NCBI RefSeq assembly: GCF_022869165.1
Contig: NZ_CP094929.1
Span: 1,364,001-1,428,000, forward strand
Origin: Sphaerochaeta associata
Lineage (GTDB): Bacteria > Spirochaetota > Spirochaetia > Sphaerochaetales > Sphaerochaetaceae
DNA: 64,000 bases
Direction of reading: 5' to 3'
Under the pieces are notes generated by a model that searched no databases, was not told the origin of the DNA, and saw only the letters and a program-made list of their open reading frames with translations. The translations under genes were made by a program, and so were the position numbers. This document shows positions 15,749-24,630 of this stretch, piece by piece. The first letter of the stretch is position 1. Each line of letters begins with the position of its first letter.

Positions 15749-16513
15749 ATGAATCAAAGTGCGAAAAAATCAACGAAGAGGGTAGTGCTGACGCTGGGGT
15801 TGCTCTTGCTCCTGCTCTCTTCTGTTCATGCGTATCAGTTTTCTCCGTTGGAACAATCCTTCCAGCCAACCGGTGCAGAAAGTACAAAGACGTACACCAT
15901 CGTAAATGACAGTAACGATTCAATCGCCATCAGCATTTCAGCTCTCATCCGCGATCAAGACGCACAAGGGAATGAAGTGAACACCCCCGCAGACGCCTAC
16001 TTCTCCATCGTTCCCAACAAGCTGGTGGTTCCACCCCAGAGCAGTTGGGTCGTTCGAGTGCAGTATCGTGGACCTAGAACCGTCACCAATGAACTATCTT
16101 TCAGGCTTAAGGCTGAACAAATCCCCTATTCACAGGGTAGGGCAAGCACTGACAAGGGAATGTTCAATTTCCTGTACATCTATACAACCAGTTTGTATGT
16201 GCTTCCCTCCCGCGTAGTTGAAAACGTTGCAATCCGATCGGTTGCCGCCTCCACCATGGACGATGGTTCTCCCGCTCTAGGCGTTACGTTGGCTAATCTC
16301 GGCACCGTACACCAATTGCTTATTTCAGCAGTTGTGGAAATCAAGGACAGCAAAGGAAATTCTGTAGTATTGCAAGGTGCTGAAGCTCTTCCCGGCATTG
16401 ATGGCATGAATATACTGGCTAAGAAAACCGTAACCAAGAAGGTTCCTTGGCCCGAAGGGCTTTCCCGTGATTCAGGGGTAACCTATCAAGCCACCATCAA
16501 GTATACAAAGTAG
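15749..16513 (+). CDS. PapD-like periplasmic pilus chaperone
   Basis: A 254-residue exported protein. A signal peptide ends near residue 28 (SSVHA). The mature protein starts with a beta-rich domain containing YTIVNDSNDSIAISISA and FSIVPNKLVVPPQSSWVVRV, the pattern of the first PapD-like domain, in which a chaperone donates a strand to pilin subunits. A second beta domain follows (VTLANLGTVHQLLISAVVEI). It sits 42 bases upstream of the usher-like gene, and the pair forms the core of a chaperone-usher secretion pathway. It belongs to the divergent (non-classical) type; the family placement is by pattern only. Confidence 0.8.
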   Translation: MNQSAKKSTKRVVLTLGLLLLLLSSVHAYQFSPLEQSFQPTGAESTKTYTIVNDSNDSIAISISALIRDQDAQGNEVNTPADAYFSIVPNKLVVPPQSSWVVRVQYRGPRTVTNELSFRLKAEQIPYSQGRASTDKGMFNFLYIYTTSLYVLPSRVVENVAIRSVAASTMDDGSPALGVTLANLGTVHQLLISAVVEIKDSKGNSVVLQGAEALPGIDGMNILAKKTVTKKVPWPEGLSRDSGVTYQATIKYTK

Positions 16514-16555
16514 TTGAAGGAGTCTTCTCCTTCCTGATTAAGAAAGGGCTTTTAA

Positions 16556-19500
16556 ATGAAGAGAAGAGGGTTTGCACACGCAGTGTTCCTGTTGGTCTTG
16601 CTTGTGCTCATGACCCTCTTTCTTTCTGCCTTTATATGGACTTGTTTCCACCAACCGGTTGGAATACATCAACCCGCTCCAATACAGGTTGCCTCTCCGG
16701 TCTTGCCGGAACCCAAACCCGAAGTTGAACCATCGGTGTTGCTGCCCGAAGAGCCTCCTCTCCCACGCGTTCCCTCCCTTCCACGGTTCAGCGGCCAACC
16801 GGTTGTTGAGCAGATCAAGGCGGAAATCAAACCGCTGCCGCCACCGGTTCATCTGATTTCCCTTCCTATCATCAAACCAATTGAGAAAGTCGAGGTCCCG
16901 CCGGCTCCCTCCTTTGCAGGCCCGCCCACCGTCAAGGCTTTTGTACCCGATCCTCCCTACATGTTTGAACCCTTGGTACTCTCCGAGGAAGAGTTTGACA
17001 TGTTCTATCCTCAAAGCCCTGCAATCGATTCGACTTCAGATGATTTTTGGGCCGATTTCTTCGTAGTCGGCCAGGATGCAACGATTGCATTCGAGGATGG
17101 CTTCTACTTCCTCAATCTGTTTGTGAACGACGAACGGGTGGGGGATATCGAGGTAGAGTTCGCACAGGAGCAGAGGCTTCTCAGTACCGAGGACCTTACC
17201 TACTATGTCGGGACCTATATCACCAAGGACGCTTACGAGCGTATCTTCGGGGATGGATTGACGTATCTTTCCTTGGAAGACTTGATGAATCGGGGGGTTG
17301 ATGCCCGCTACGATGCAGTGGAATTTGCAGTGTATTTGAATTTCAGCATCGCCGATATGCCCGAACGCTCGGTCAGCGTGACTTCTTCCTCCATCAACCG
17401 CCGGGAGCAGTACGGCATGAGCGGGGCCATCGTACTCAAACCGGCCAAATTTGCCTTGGCAAGTTCGTTGAGCCTCTATGCAATGATGGATTATCCATCC
17501 GATTTCACGCAGATCAACAACCAACTCGTCTCGCTTTCAGTCTCCAACAGGGCATCGCTGTTGGGAATCGGCCTGAACTTCTACTTCTCGCTCTCTTCGA
17601 AAGCCCCGGTGTATAATCCAGGCAGCTGGAACGGCTTCTATGATTTTGTTGAATCGAACCATCGGCTCAGCTTCGGCAATGTCGGAACCAGCCTCAGCTC
17701 GGTTGGCAGTGCTTCCACCAATTTCGGGTTCACCTTTGAAAAGAACTACGCATTCGGAACCGGCAGTGCCAAAGGCAACCAGTTCGAGTACCGAATTGTG
17801 TTGGTCGAAACATCCACGGTGGACATTTCGATAAACGGGGAGATTGTATTCAGCCGCAAGTTTGCGGCGGGTACCTATCGGCTTCGTGATTTCGTATTTA
17901 CCCAGGGTGCAAACCAGATAAAGATTACCATCACACCCGAGGCCCACCCGGATGATATCCAAGTCGAGTATGTCGACATGGGCTATGACTACCGCCTCCT
18001 GGGCAAGGGTGATACGCTCTATGGCTTCGGCTTCAGTGTTCCCAAGGTAAAGAGTACAAGTGCAGGGGCGTTGATCAACCTGCCATGGCTGGATAACCAA
18101 TACCTTTCTTACTATATAGATAAATTCACGGCAACCTATTATCAGCAGACCGGCTTGACCGATACCTTCACCTTCACCACCGACCTTGCGTTCAGTCCGG
18201 GTGTTTTCAGTGGTACGGTGAATGGAGTACTTGCTTCCTTGGTCGGGACTTCTCAGATTCAGCTCACGCTCGGCCTGGATGCAAGCAAGCGCACTCCTTC
18301 GTTTGCAGGAAGTTTGAGTCATAGAATGAGCGGCAGGCAGGATGGCAAGCTGGGTACCATCAGCGCGACCTTGAACCACAGCATACCCGCCCGAACGGCC
18401 ACCGACGCCTACTCTTCCGTTTCAACGCTATCCCTTTCGTATTCGGGCAGTTTCACCGAGAAAATCCGCTACACACTCTCGGGAAACCTGATCTACAATA
18501 CCACTTCTGCAAACCCCAGCTGGAGTCTTTCGTTCGCCTCGGGCTTCTCCCCCTTCAAGGGCTTCTCCCTCAGCGGTTCGATAACGGCGAATGGTAGCAA
18601 CACAGCCCCGCTCAGCCCAACGGTATCGGCGCAGATCAGCGGCAGTTACTCCTTCAGTCCCAAGCTCAGCGCCAACTCTTCGACGAGCATCCAAAGCGGG
18701 AGTCCTTTCTTTGACGTATCGGCCACCAGTTCCGCCGGTTTGAGTTGGAGGCCCACAAGCAATGACAATCTCAACCTTTCAATCAGTTCCTTCAAGTTCG
18801 ACGATCCCAAGAACCACTCCGTCGTCGGCTCATGGTCTCACAGCGGCAATCTCAGCTCATTCTCTCTCAGACAGCAAATCTCCAACTCTTATCAGAACAT
18901 GTCCACTACTTTTACGGCCAACACCTCGTTTGCGTATGCCGATGGAGCGTTCGCAATCGGGAAGGCTGTGAATGAATCCTTCCTGCTGGTTAAACCGGTC
19001 GGTGAATTGAGCAAGAGTGATGTGTCGGTTGCCCGCAGTCTTGATAGTGCTCCTTCATATCTTCCGAGGCCGCTGGGCAGTGCGTTGTACAACAACATCT
19101 CCACGAACGTAAAGAACAGCGTGGTTGTTTTCTCAAGCGGTGCAACCGAGTATTCGACCGGTTCTTCCTTCGTCTACGAGATTACGCCCAGAAGCCGGCA
19201 GTCTTTTGTCGCAAAACTGGATGTCGAGCCTGCTTTCACGGTAAGCGGCGTACTGCTGATGGCTGATGGTAGTCCGTATATTCAGTATTCATCGCCTGTC
19301 TACAAAGTGGCGATCGACGAGACCGCTGGTGAGGAACTCATCCGTGATGATGCCTTGTATCTCTTCACCGATCAGGAGGGCCGATTCATCCTCAGCGAGG
19401 TGAAGAGCGGTACCTATCTCTTTGATCTGCAAGTCAAGGATTTATGGTATGCCGTTCGGTTCACTGTTCCTGAGATACAGTCTGAAAAACTGGGGTTGGA

Positions 19501-19858
19501 CCGAGTTCTCCTGCTTGAGGATTTCTGGGTCGCCGACCCGGCATTCGAGCAGCGGATAGTCGTAACGGATGTCTTCACCGGTGAGCAGGTCGAAGAGGAG
19601 GAGGACGTGTTCGGTGCCGAACTTACAGTAGGCTACGATGCAGAGGTGACACTCGATGTTGTCGACCGAATCAGTGAAGAGACCTTCTGGACAATTATTT
19701 TCCCGCCGTTTGATGAAAGTGATTTCAGCTTTGAGATGTTTGATGAAAGCTACGTAACCGATGCCGATTTCCAGTTTGATGAGAGCCTTTTCGACGAAAT
19801 GATCGATGAAGGCGAGCAGGATGCAACGGCACAACAGGTGTTTACCGCCGCCCCCTAA
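16556..19858 (+). CDS. Usher-like outer-membrane protein with N-terminal anchor and proline-rich linker
   Basis: A 1100-residue protein. Residues about 10-30 are a hydrophobic helix with no obvious signal-peptidase site. A Pro/Glu/Val-rich linker (about 35-145) follows, like the periplasm-spanning part of TonB. Then comes a usher-like N-terminal region (FFVVGQDATIAFEDGFYFLN, FVNDERVG). Around 418-460 is a plug-like module (VDISINGEIVFSRKF, GTYRLRDF). A long serine-rich beta-strand region to about 880 fits an outer-membrane barrel. A carboxypeptidase-regulatory-like domain lies at 890-975 (TVSGVLLMADGSP). The acidic C-terminus repeats FDES three times (1052, 1062, 1074). It would assemble subunits delivered by the upstream chaperone. 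The anchor is not normal for ushers. Confidence 0.75.
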   Translation: MKRRGFAHAVFLLVLLVLMTLFLSAFIWTCFHQPVGIHQPAPIQVASPVLPEPKPEVEPSVLLPEEPPLPRVPSLPRFSGQPVVEQIKAEIKPLPPPVHLISLPIIKPIEKVEVPPAPSFAGPPTVKAFVPDPPYMFEPLVLSEEEFDMFYPQSPAIDSTSDDFWADFFVVGQDATIAFEDGFYFLNLFVNDERVGDIEVEFAQEQRLLSTEDLTYYVGTYITKDAYERIFGDGLTYLSLEDLMNRGVDARYDAVEFAVYLNFSIADMPERSVSVTSSSINRREQYGMSGAIVLKPAKFALASSLSLYAMMDYPSDFTQINNQLVSLSVSNRASLLGIGLNFYFSLSSKAPVYNPGSWNGFYDFVESNHRLSFGNVGTSLSSVGSASTNFGFTFEKNYAFGTGSAKGNQFEYRIVLVETSTVDISINGEIVFSRKFAAGTYRLRDFVFTQGANQIKITITPEAHPDDIQVEYVDMGYDYRLLGKGDTLYGFGFSVPKVKSTSAGALINLPWLDNQYLSYYIDKFTATYYQQTGLTDTFTFTTDLAFSPGVFSGTVNGVLASLVGTSQIQLTLGLDASKRTPSFAGSLSHRMSGRQDGKLGTISATLNHSIPARTATDAYSSVSTLSLSYSGSFTEKIRYTLSGNLIYNTTSANPSWSLSFASGFSPFKGFSLSGSITANGSNTAPLSPTVSAQISGSYSFSPKLSANSSTSIQSGSPFFDVSATSSAGLSWRPTSNDNLNLSISSFKFDDPKNHSVVGSWSHSGNLSSFSLRQQISNSYQNMSTTFTANTSFAYADGAFAIGKAVNESFLLVKPVGELSKSDVSVARSLDSAPSYLPRPLGSALYNNISTNVKNSVVVFSSGATEYSTGSSFVYEITPRSRQSFVAKLDVEPAFTVSGVLLMADGSPYIQYSSPVYKVAIDETAGEELIRDDALYLFTDQEGRFILSEVKSGTYLFDLQVKDLWYAVRFTVPEIQSEKLGLDRVLLLEDFWVADPAFEQRIVVTDVFTGEQVEEEEDVFGAELTVGYDAEVTLDVVDRISEETFWTIIFPPFDESDFSFEMFDESYVTDADFQFDESLFDEMIDEGEQDATAQQVFTAAP

Positions 19859-19861
19859 ACC

Positions 19862-19890
19862 TTGCTTGACACTCATTGTCAAAAGGTAGA
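19862..19890 (+). promoter_or_regulatory. Promoter of V-ATPase operon
   Basis: TTGACA at 19862-19867 and GAGTAT at 19885-19890 with 17 bases between. The -35 is half of an inverted repeat TTGACA-CTCAT-TGTCAA (19862-19878), so a bound regulator could block it. The first start codon is at 19935. Confidence 0.65.
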
Positions 19891-19934
19891 GTATAGGGAT
19901 GTTATTGTACGAATTCAATCAAGGAAGTAACAAC

Positions 19935-20264
19935 GTGCGGAGCGATATAATCAACGAGGTCTTAACAGTTGAGGATAGAGCGCAGAAGATCATAAGAGAC
20001 GCCGAACGAACAGCAAGAGACTATCTCACCGACGCCCAGACCGAAGCCAATGAAATAGTACGATCCTCCCTCAAGCAGGAGCGGGAGCGTTGTCAGGCCC
20101 TGCTCCAGCAAGCCGAGGCAGACGCCGCTTTGCAACTCTCTGAATTCGAGGCGGGTTTGACGCGTGTAGAGACGCTGCAAGAGGACACTCTTGATCGAAT
20201 AGCCCAAGCCATCGTAGAGAAGGTGTGCAATACCGATCTTGCAAGTTATCTGGTGCTGCAATGA
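19935..20264 (+). CDS. V-type ATPase peripheral-stalk subunit, G/H-like
   Basis: A 109-residue all-helical, charged protein with long coiled-coil heptads (RAQKIIRDAERTARDYLTDA). It resembles the G/H subunits that pair with subunit E in the stator of V/A-type ATPases. The GTG at 19935 is preferred to the ATG at 19899 because AAGGAAG stands eight bases in front of it. It is the first gene of the operon and its end overlaps the subunit C start (ATGA). Confidence 0.75.
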   Translation: MRSDIINEVLTVEDRAQKIIRDAERTARDYLTDAQTEANEIVRSSLKQERERCQALLQQAEADAALQLSEFEAGLTRVETLQEDTLDRIAQAIVEKVCNTDLASYLVLQ

Positions 20265-21355
20265 GCAGGAATCCGGTAACCGTGTATGGATTCATCAACG
20301 CCAAGCTTCGTGCAAAGATTGGCTTGATGCGTCAGGACCGCCTTTCTGAATCCCTTCTCAAGGCGGCTTCCCTGGTGGAGGCTGTAGGGGTTTTACGCGA
20401 CAGCCGTTACCACGATGTCGCACAGGCCTACGACCAGACCGGTGATTTGCAGCAAATGGAGCTGGTCCTTTTACAAAAAGAAATTGAAATGTATCGGGAA
20501 GTCCAGAAATATCTGGAAGGCAGCCCTTCAGACTTTGTCCGCCAGCTGCTGGGAAAAATTGAGGTGGATAACCTGAAAAACTGCATCAGGCTCTGGTACA
20601 GCAGTATCATCAGGCACCGACCGATCAGACATAGAAGCGGGTATTTGTTCAAGGATGAAATGTTGCATCAGATTGATTGGACCGCCTTGATCAATGCAAC
20701 CGCCTGGGATGGCGTACTGAGCGCAGTCAAGCAGACTCCATACTGGGATTTATTGAAGGCGTTTACCGTACAGAACCTGGAGCAGGACGGGCTTTTTACG
20801 TTGGAGTGCAGGTTGGATCGCTTCTGGTACGATTCGGTCATGCAGAGTACCAAGGCCTTATCCAAGCAGGACAGGGAGGTGGCAACCTCGATATTGCTGC
20901 TTGAGATAGATGTGCGAAATCTCACCATCCTCGTTCGCCATGGCTGGTATCATCACATGGAAGCCGAGAAACTTGCAGTGTTGTTGCTTCCCTACGGTAG
21001 TGTGTATGCAAGTCCCGACACGCAGAAGTATCTTGCACAGTCAACAGAACAGCGTAGTCCGCTTCCCATCATCAACCGCTATTTCCCCTCTCTTGAGCAG
21101 GTGCAGGTGGAACAAACACACCTGAATGTGCATCCCGATGAGGCAAGTGTGTTGGAGAACCTGAAAATTGAGGGATTTCTTGCAGCCAGACGGCAGTCAA
21201 TGTATCAGAAACTGCTTGCAACCGATCCCTTCACCATAGGGTTGAGCCTGGCTTATTTCTTTCTCTGCAAGGAAGAATCAACCATGATCAAGGCGATATT
21301 GAACGGCAAGTATTACGGGTATGAAGAGGAATACATCAGGGGGGTGTTGGGATGA
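20261..21355 (+). CDS. V-type ATPase subunit C
   Basis: A 364-residue soluble helical protein of the V/A-ATPase C (AC39/NtpC) family, which links the rotor ring to the central stalk. The N-terminal VYGFINAKLRAKIG pattern is typical (YxxxRxRxxxxxLL type), and the C-terminal ends with KGKYYGY-like residues (NGKYYGYEEEYIRGVLG). The start at 20261 overlaps the stop of the upstream gene, and its stop overlaps subunit I. Confidence 0.85.
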   Translation: MSRNPVTVYGFINAKLRAKIGLMRQDRLSESLLKAASLVEAVGVLRDSRYHDVAQAYDQTGDLQQMELVLLQKEIEMYREVQKYLEGSPSDFVRQLLGKIEVDNLKNCIRLWYSSIIRHRPIRHRSGYLFKDEMLHQIDWTALINATAWDGVLSAVKQTPYWDLLKAFTVQNLEQDGLFTLECRLDRFWYDSVMQSTKALSKQDREVATSILLLEIDVRNLTILVRHGWYHHMEAEKLAVLLLPYGSVYASPDTQKYLAQSTEQRSPLPIINRYFPSLEQVQVEQTHLNVHPDEASVLENLKIEGFLAARRQSMYQKLLATDPFTIGLSLAYFFLCKEESTMIKAILNGKYYGYEEEYIRGVLG

Positions 21356-23343
21356 ACTTGTTCACAAGGCCGATGAAATTGCTCACAGCTGTCGTACTGG
21401 AACAGACCAGTGAGGCGGTGGTGAAGGCACTGCTCGAGTTGGGTGTGCTGGATTTTGTCCACATCAATAAGCTGGATCCACAGCAGATGGAAAAGCTTTC
21501 CAGCAGGCCCAGTTCGATCAACAGGGCGAACTTGGAAGAGATGCGCAAGCGTGTGGAGGCTTTGCTCAGGCAAGGCCACCTGGATATACCCACCAGTGAA
21601 GTCCTTGATGTAAAGAAATTGGAAAAGCCGCAGCTCGAGGAGTATAAGCGGATTCTGGACGTTCTCACCTCTGACTTGCTTTCCTTGAAGGATAAGCAGA
21701 AAGAGAGCAACCAGCAGTTGATGGGCCTTGAAGAGATGAGACGGTATATCACCGAAGGCAAGGGTGAGTATCTGGATTTGAGGGTGGGGGAGATCACCCA
21801 CGGCAAGAGCGAGGACCTGGGAGGAAAACTGGCCGTCTACGGCGGGTTGTTGGATAGGGTTCCCGAGAGTGCCAAATTTATTTGTCTGACATTGCGGCGT
21901 GATGTCTCGCAAGTCGATCCTTTGCTCGAGAAGTTCGGATGGGTCGAGTCCAGTGACGTGGATTTGCAAAAGAAGGCGATTTCACTCATCAAGGAACGTC
22001 TTGATGCCGAACACCAGCGGGCGTTGAAGAGCAGAACTGAAGTAGAGCAAGCTGTCGATGCAGTGGTGAAACAACAGCAGAGCCAGCTGTTCACCATTTG
22101 GTCGAATCTTCGTCTCAACGAACTTTGCGACCAGATTCGTTCATATTTTGCCTATACCCGTAATACCACCTTATTTTCAGGATGGGTCCCCTCCGATCAG
22201 GCTGACAGGGTCAGGGATGCAATTATCCAAGCCAGCGAGGGTCAAAGTGTCATTGAGTGGACGAATGCCACCGAGGTACCCCGTCAAGATGTACCCGTTG
22301 CCGTCGCATCGCCCAAAGCACTCAAGCCCTTTCAGAATATCGTCAACAACTACAGTACTCCCGAGTATGGAACGGTCAATCCTACAATTTTCGTCATGAT
22401 CGCCTATCTGTCGATGTTCGGACTGATGTTCGCCGATGTCGGCCAAGGGCTGGTGCTCCTGCTTGTCGGCTTGCTCGGTTCACACGCATACAAGAAGAAT
22501 CCCCTGAAGCCGGATGGAATGCTCAGCCGCAACGTCACCTCATTGTTGGTGTACCTCGGCCTTTCCTCCATGGTCTTCGGAGCCCTGTTCGGTTCCTACT
22601 TCGGACTGCCGCTGCTGCCCGCCCTGTGGTTTAACTATGAAGCGGCGGTTGCCGGCCATGCCGAAGGAGCGTTGATTCATGATGTATACGGAATACTTGG
22701 TCTTACAATAAAATTCGGCATCATCATCATTTATACGGGATTGGTTCTCAACTGGATCAACCTGATTCGCAAGCGCTCCTACCTGACCTTGCTGCTGGAC
22801 AAGAATGGACTGGTCGGTGGTTTGTTGTTCGGCATCGGCCTGTACATGGGCTTCGGCTTTGTAGGAAGCGGATATCGCCAGTTCCCCCAGACAAGTTGGG
22901 TCGGCCCCGTTGTGACAGTCTGTCTTATTCTGCTCTTCGCCCGTGGCTTTCTCTCCTATTATCTCTCGGTTCGCAAGGGAGGGGCGAAACACGAACCGGG
23001 CAAGCTCATTCTCGATGTAGTCATGGAGTGGCTGGTTGATGTATTGGAAATCTTTACCGGGTATATGTCCAACACACTCTCCTTCATGCGGGTAGCCGGT
23101 CTTGGCATCGCACATGCATCGCTGATGGAGTCCTTTAAAATGCTTTCCTCCTTGGTCGATGGATTTGGCGGAATCGCCATCTTTATTCTCGGTAATGTCT
23201 TGGTAATTGTGTTGGAAGGCTTGAGTGCAGGCATCCAATCGCTTCGTCTGAACTATTATGAATTCTTCTCAAGGTATTTTACCGGAAAGGGTATTGCGTA
23301 CAAGCCGGTGGGGCTCAACTCAAACACTTCCGAGAAGAGATAG
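21352..23343 (+). CDS. V-type ATPase subunit I
   Basis: A 663-residue protein with an N-terminal soluble half containing coiled coils (to about residue 320) and a C-terminal half with about seven membrane helices, which provides the ion half-channels. IFVMIAYLSMFGLMFADVGQ and LSFMRVAGLGIAHASL are conserved family segments; the Arg in the latter is the essential residue facing the rotor ring. It overlaps subunit C by four bases. Confidence 0.92.
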   Translation: MNLFTRPMKLLTAVVLEQTSEAVVKALLELGVLDFVHINKLDPQQMEKLSSRPSSINRANLEEMRKRVEALLRQGHLDIPTSEVLDVKKLEKPQLEEYKRILDVLTSDLLSLKDKQKESNQQLMGLEEMRRYITEGKGEYLDLRVGEITHGKSEDLGGKLAVYGGLLDRVPESAKFICLTLRRDVSQVDPLLEKFGWVESSDVDLQKKAISLIKERLDAEHQRALKSRTEVEQAVDAVVKQQQSQLFTIWSNLRLNELCDQIRSYFAYTRNTTLFSGWVPSDQADRVRDAIIQASEGQSVIEWTNATEVPRQDVPVAVASPKALKPFQNIVNNYSTPEYGTVNPTIFVMIAYLSMFGLMFADVGQGLVLLLVGLLGSHAYKKNPLKPDGMLSRNVTSLLVYLGLSSMVFGALFGSYFGLPLLPALWFNYEAAVAGHAEGALIHDVYGILGLTIKFGIIIIYTGLVLNWINLIRKRSYLTLLLDKNGLVGGLLFGIGLYMGFGFVGSGYRQFPQTSWVGPVVTVCLILLFARGFLSYYLSVRKGGAKHEPGKLILDVVMEWLVDVLEIFTGYMSNTLSFMRVAGLGIAHASLMESFKMLSSLVDGFGGIAIFILGNVLVIVLEGLSAGIQSLRLNYYEFFSRYFTGKGIAYKPVGLNSNTSEKR

Positions 23344-23367
23344 ATATTTTTTTAGGAGGGTCACAGT

Positions 23368-23718
23368 ATGACCAACATCGAATTCAGAAGAAAAGTATCG
23401 ATGACCTTTGTTGCAACGGCTCTTGTGTTGCTTGCATCCGCCTTTGTATTCGCACCCGGTGCCTATGCTGCAACAACAGAAGCTGCACAAGCCGGTAACG
23501 ATTACAACCTTGCCTTGGTGTGCTTCAGCGCCGCTATCGCGTTTGCCGTTGGAGCGCTTGCAGCAGGTATGGCGATCGGCAAGGTTGGAAGTGCTGCCAT
23601 GGGAGCAATCAGTGAAAGGCCGGAGATTGCAAGCCAGGCCTTGATTTTCATCGCCCTTGCCGAAGGCTTGGTAGTGTTCGGTTTCATTACCAGTCTGATG
23701 ATTCTGGGAAAGGTATAA
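23368..23718 (+). CDS. V-type ATPase subunit K (rotor ring)
   Basis: A 116-residue protein. Residues 9-34 look like a signal peptide (ending near PGAYA). Two membrane helices follow: NLALVCFSAAIAFAVGALAA and ASQALIFIALAEGLVVFGFI. The Glu of ALAEGLVVF is the ion-binding carboxylate. This is a single-hairpin ring subunit, not the doubled 16-kDa form common in V-type enzymes. There is no obvious Gln in helix 1 for a sodium site, so a proton-binding site is slightly favoured. GGAGGG precedes the ATG. Confidence 0.9.
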   Translation: MTNIEFRRKVSMTFVATALVLLASAFVFAPGAYAATTEAAQAGNDYNLALVCFSAAIAFAVGALAAGMAIGKVGSAAMGAISERPEIASQALIFIALAEGLVVFGFITSLMILGKV

Positions 23719-23721
23719 TAC

Positions 23722-24024
23722 ATGAAATATTTTGTCATCGGTGACGAAGACACTGTGTTGGGGTTTTCCCTCGTCGGTGTCTTCGGCATGCAGGCGACAA
23801 ATGCCCAACAGGCGATGCAGGCTTGGGACAAGGCACTGGAGAGCCAGGAACATGGCATCATCATCATAACCGATGAGGTTGCAGATATGATCCGAAGCGT
23901 AGTCAACCGGTACCTTTTCAGTGAAACGTTCCCGCTCGTGGTGGAGATTCCTTCACCAAACTCAAAGCAGGGACGCCCGGATTTACGTTCCCTGGTCAAC
24001 CAAGCGATCGGGGTATCGTTATAG
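23722..24024 (+). CDS. V-type ATPase subunit F
   Basis: A 100-residue protein of the F (central-stalk) family. MKYFVIGDEDTVLGFSLVGV is the characteristic N-terminus, and IIIITDEVADMIR in the middle is also typical. It binds the central shaft with subunit D. It lies three bases after the subunit K stop and ten before subunit E. Confidence 0.93.
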   Translation: MKYFVIGDEDTVLGFSLVGVFGMQATNAQQAMQAWDKALESQEHGIIIITDEVADMIRSVVNRYLFSETFPLVVEIPSPNSKQGRPDLRSLVNQAIGVSL

Positions 24025-24033
24025 GAAGATAGT

Positions 24034-24630
24034 ATGGAAACAACTGACAGTCGCCTGCTGACCGGAATTCTTGAGCAAGCCGAGCAATCCGCAAAGAAGA
24101 CACTGCAAGAGGCAAAGCAACAAGCATCGGCCATTGTAGGGGATGCAAAGAAAAAGGCTGAGTCCGAGATGGAAGGCCTGCGGAGGGAGCTAGCCCAAAA
24201 GCTGAAGCAGATGGATCTGCGTCTCCAGGCGAATATGACCAGCGCCAAGCGCAAGGCCATTCTCCGCCAAGGGGATGAAAAGTATCAGCAAGTACTAGCC
24301 CGGGTGCAATCGATGTTGGATGCAAAGACCATTGAGCCCTATCTTCCCCAGTGGATTGCAGAAGCTGCATTGGGTCTCGACCTGAAGGAGGCGAAGGTTG
24401 CATGCAGTCCTCAGTGTCCTGTCACCGAAACTCATCTCAAGACGGCATCCGAGCTGGTTGAGAAAGCTACAGGCAGCAGCATTGTCCTGCATCTTGAAAG
24501 CAAACCGATCCGCGGTCTGGGAGTGGTCGTTTCTTCGTTGGACGGCATGGTTTCGTTCAACAATCAGGTCGAAATCCGTCTCAGACGGCTCGACCGCGTA
24601 CTTAGGGCTATGATCCAGGAACATACATGA
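24034..24630 (+). CDS. V-type ATPase subunit E
   Basis: A 198-residue peripheral-stalk subunit. The first 100 residues are a long charged helix (EQAEQSAKKTLQEAKQQASA), and the C-terminal part contains the small globular head with IRGLGVVVSSLDG, similar to the family GGVxxxSxDG. It pairs with the G/H-like subunit encoded at the start of the operon. GGAAG precedes the ATG. Its end overlaps subunit A (ATGA). Confidence 0.88.
   Translation: METTDSRLLTGILEQAEQSAKKTLQEAKQQASAIVGDAKKKAESEMEGLRRELAQKLKQMDLRLQANMTSAKRKAILRQGDEKYQQVLARVQSMLDAKTIEPYLPQWIAEAALGLDLKEAKVACSPQCPVTETHLKTASELVEKATGSSIVLHLESKPIRGLGVVVSSLDGMVSFNNQVEIRLRRLDRVLRAMIQEHT

Noticed and set aside
17537-18379. A 280-codon minus-strand frame
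   Set aside because: It is antisense within the usher gene, whose domain order is coherent in the plus frame.
21313-21969. A 218-codon minus-strand frame
   Set aside because: It is antisense to the subunit I gene of the V-ATPase.
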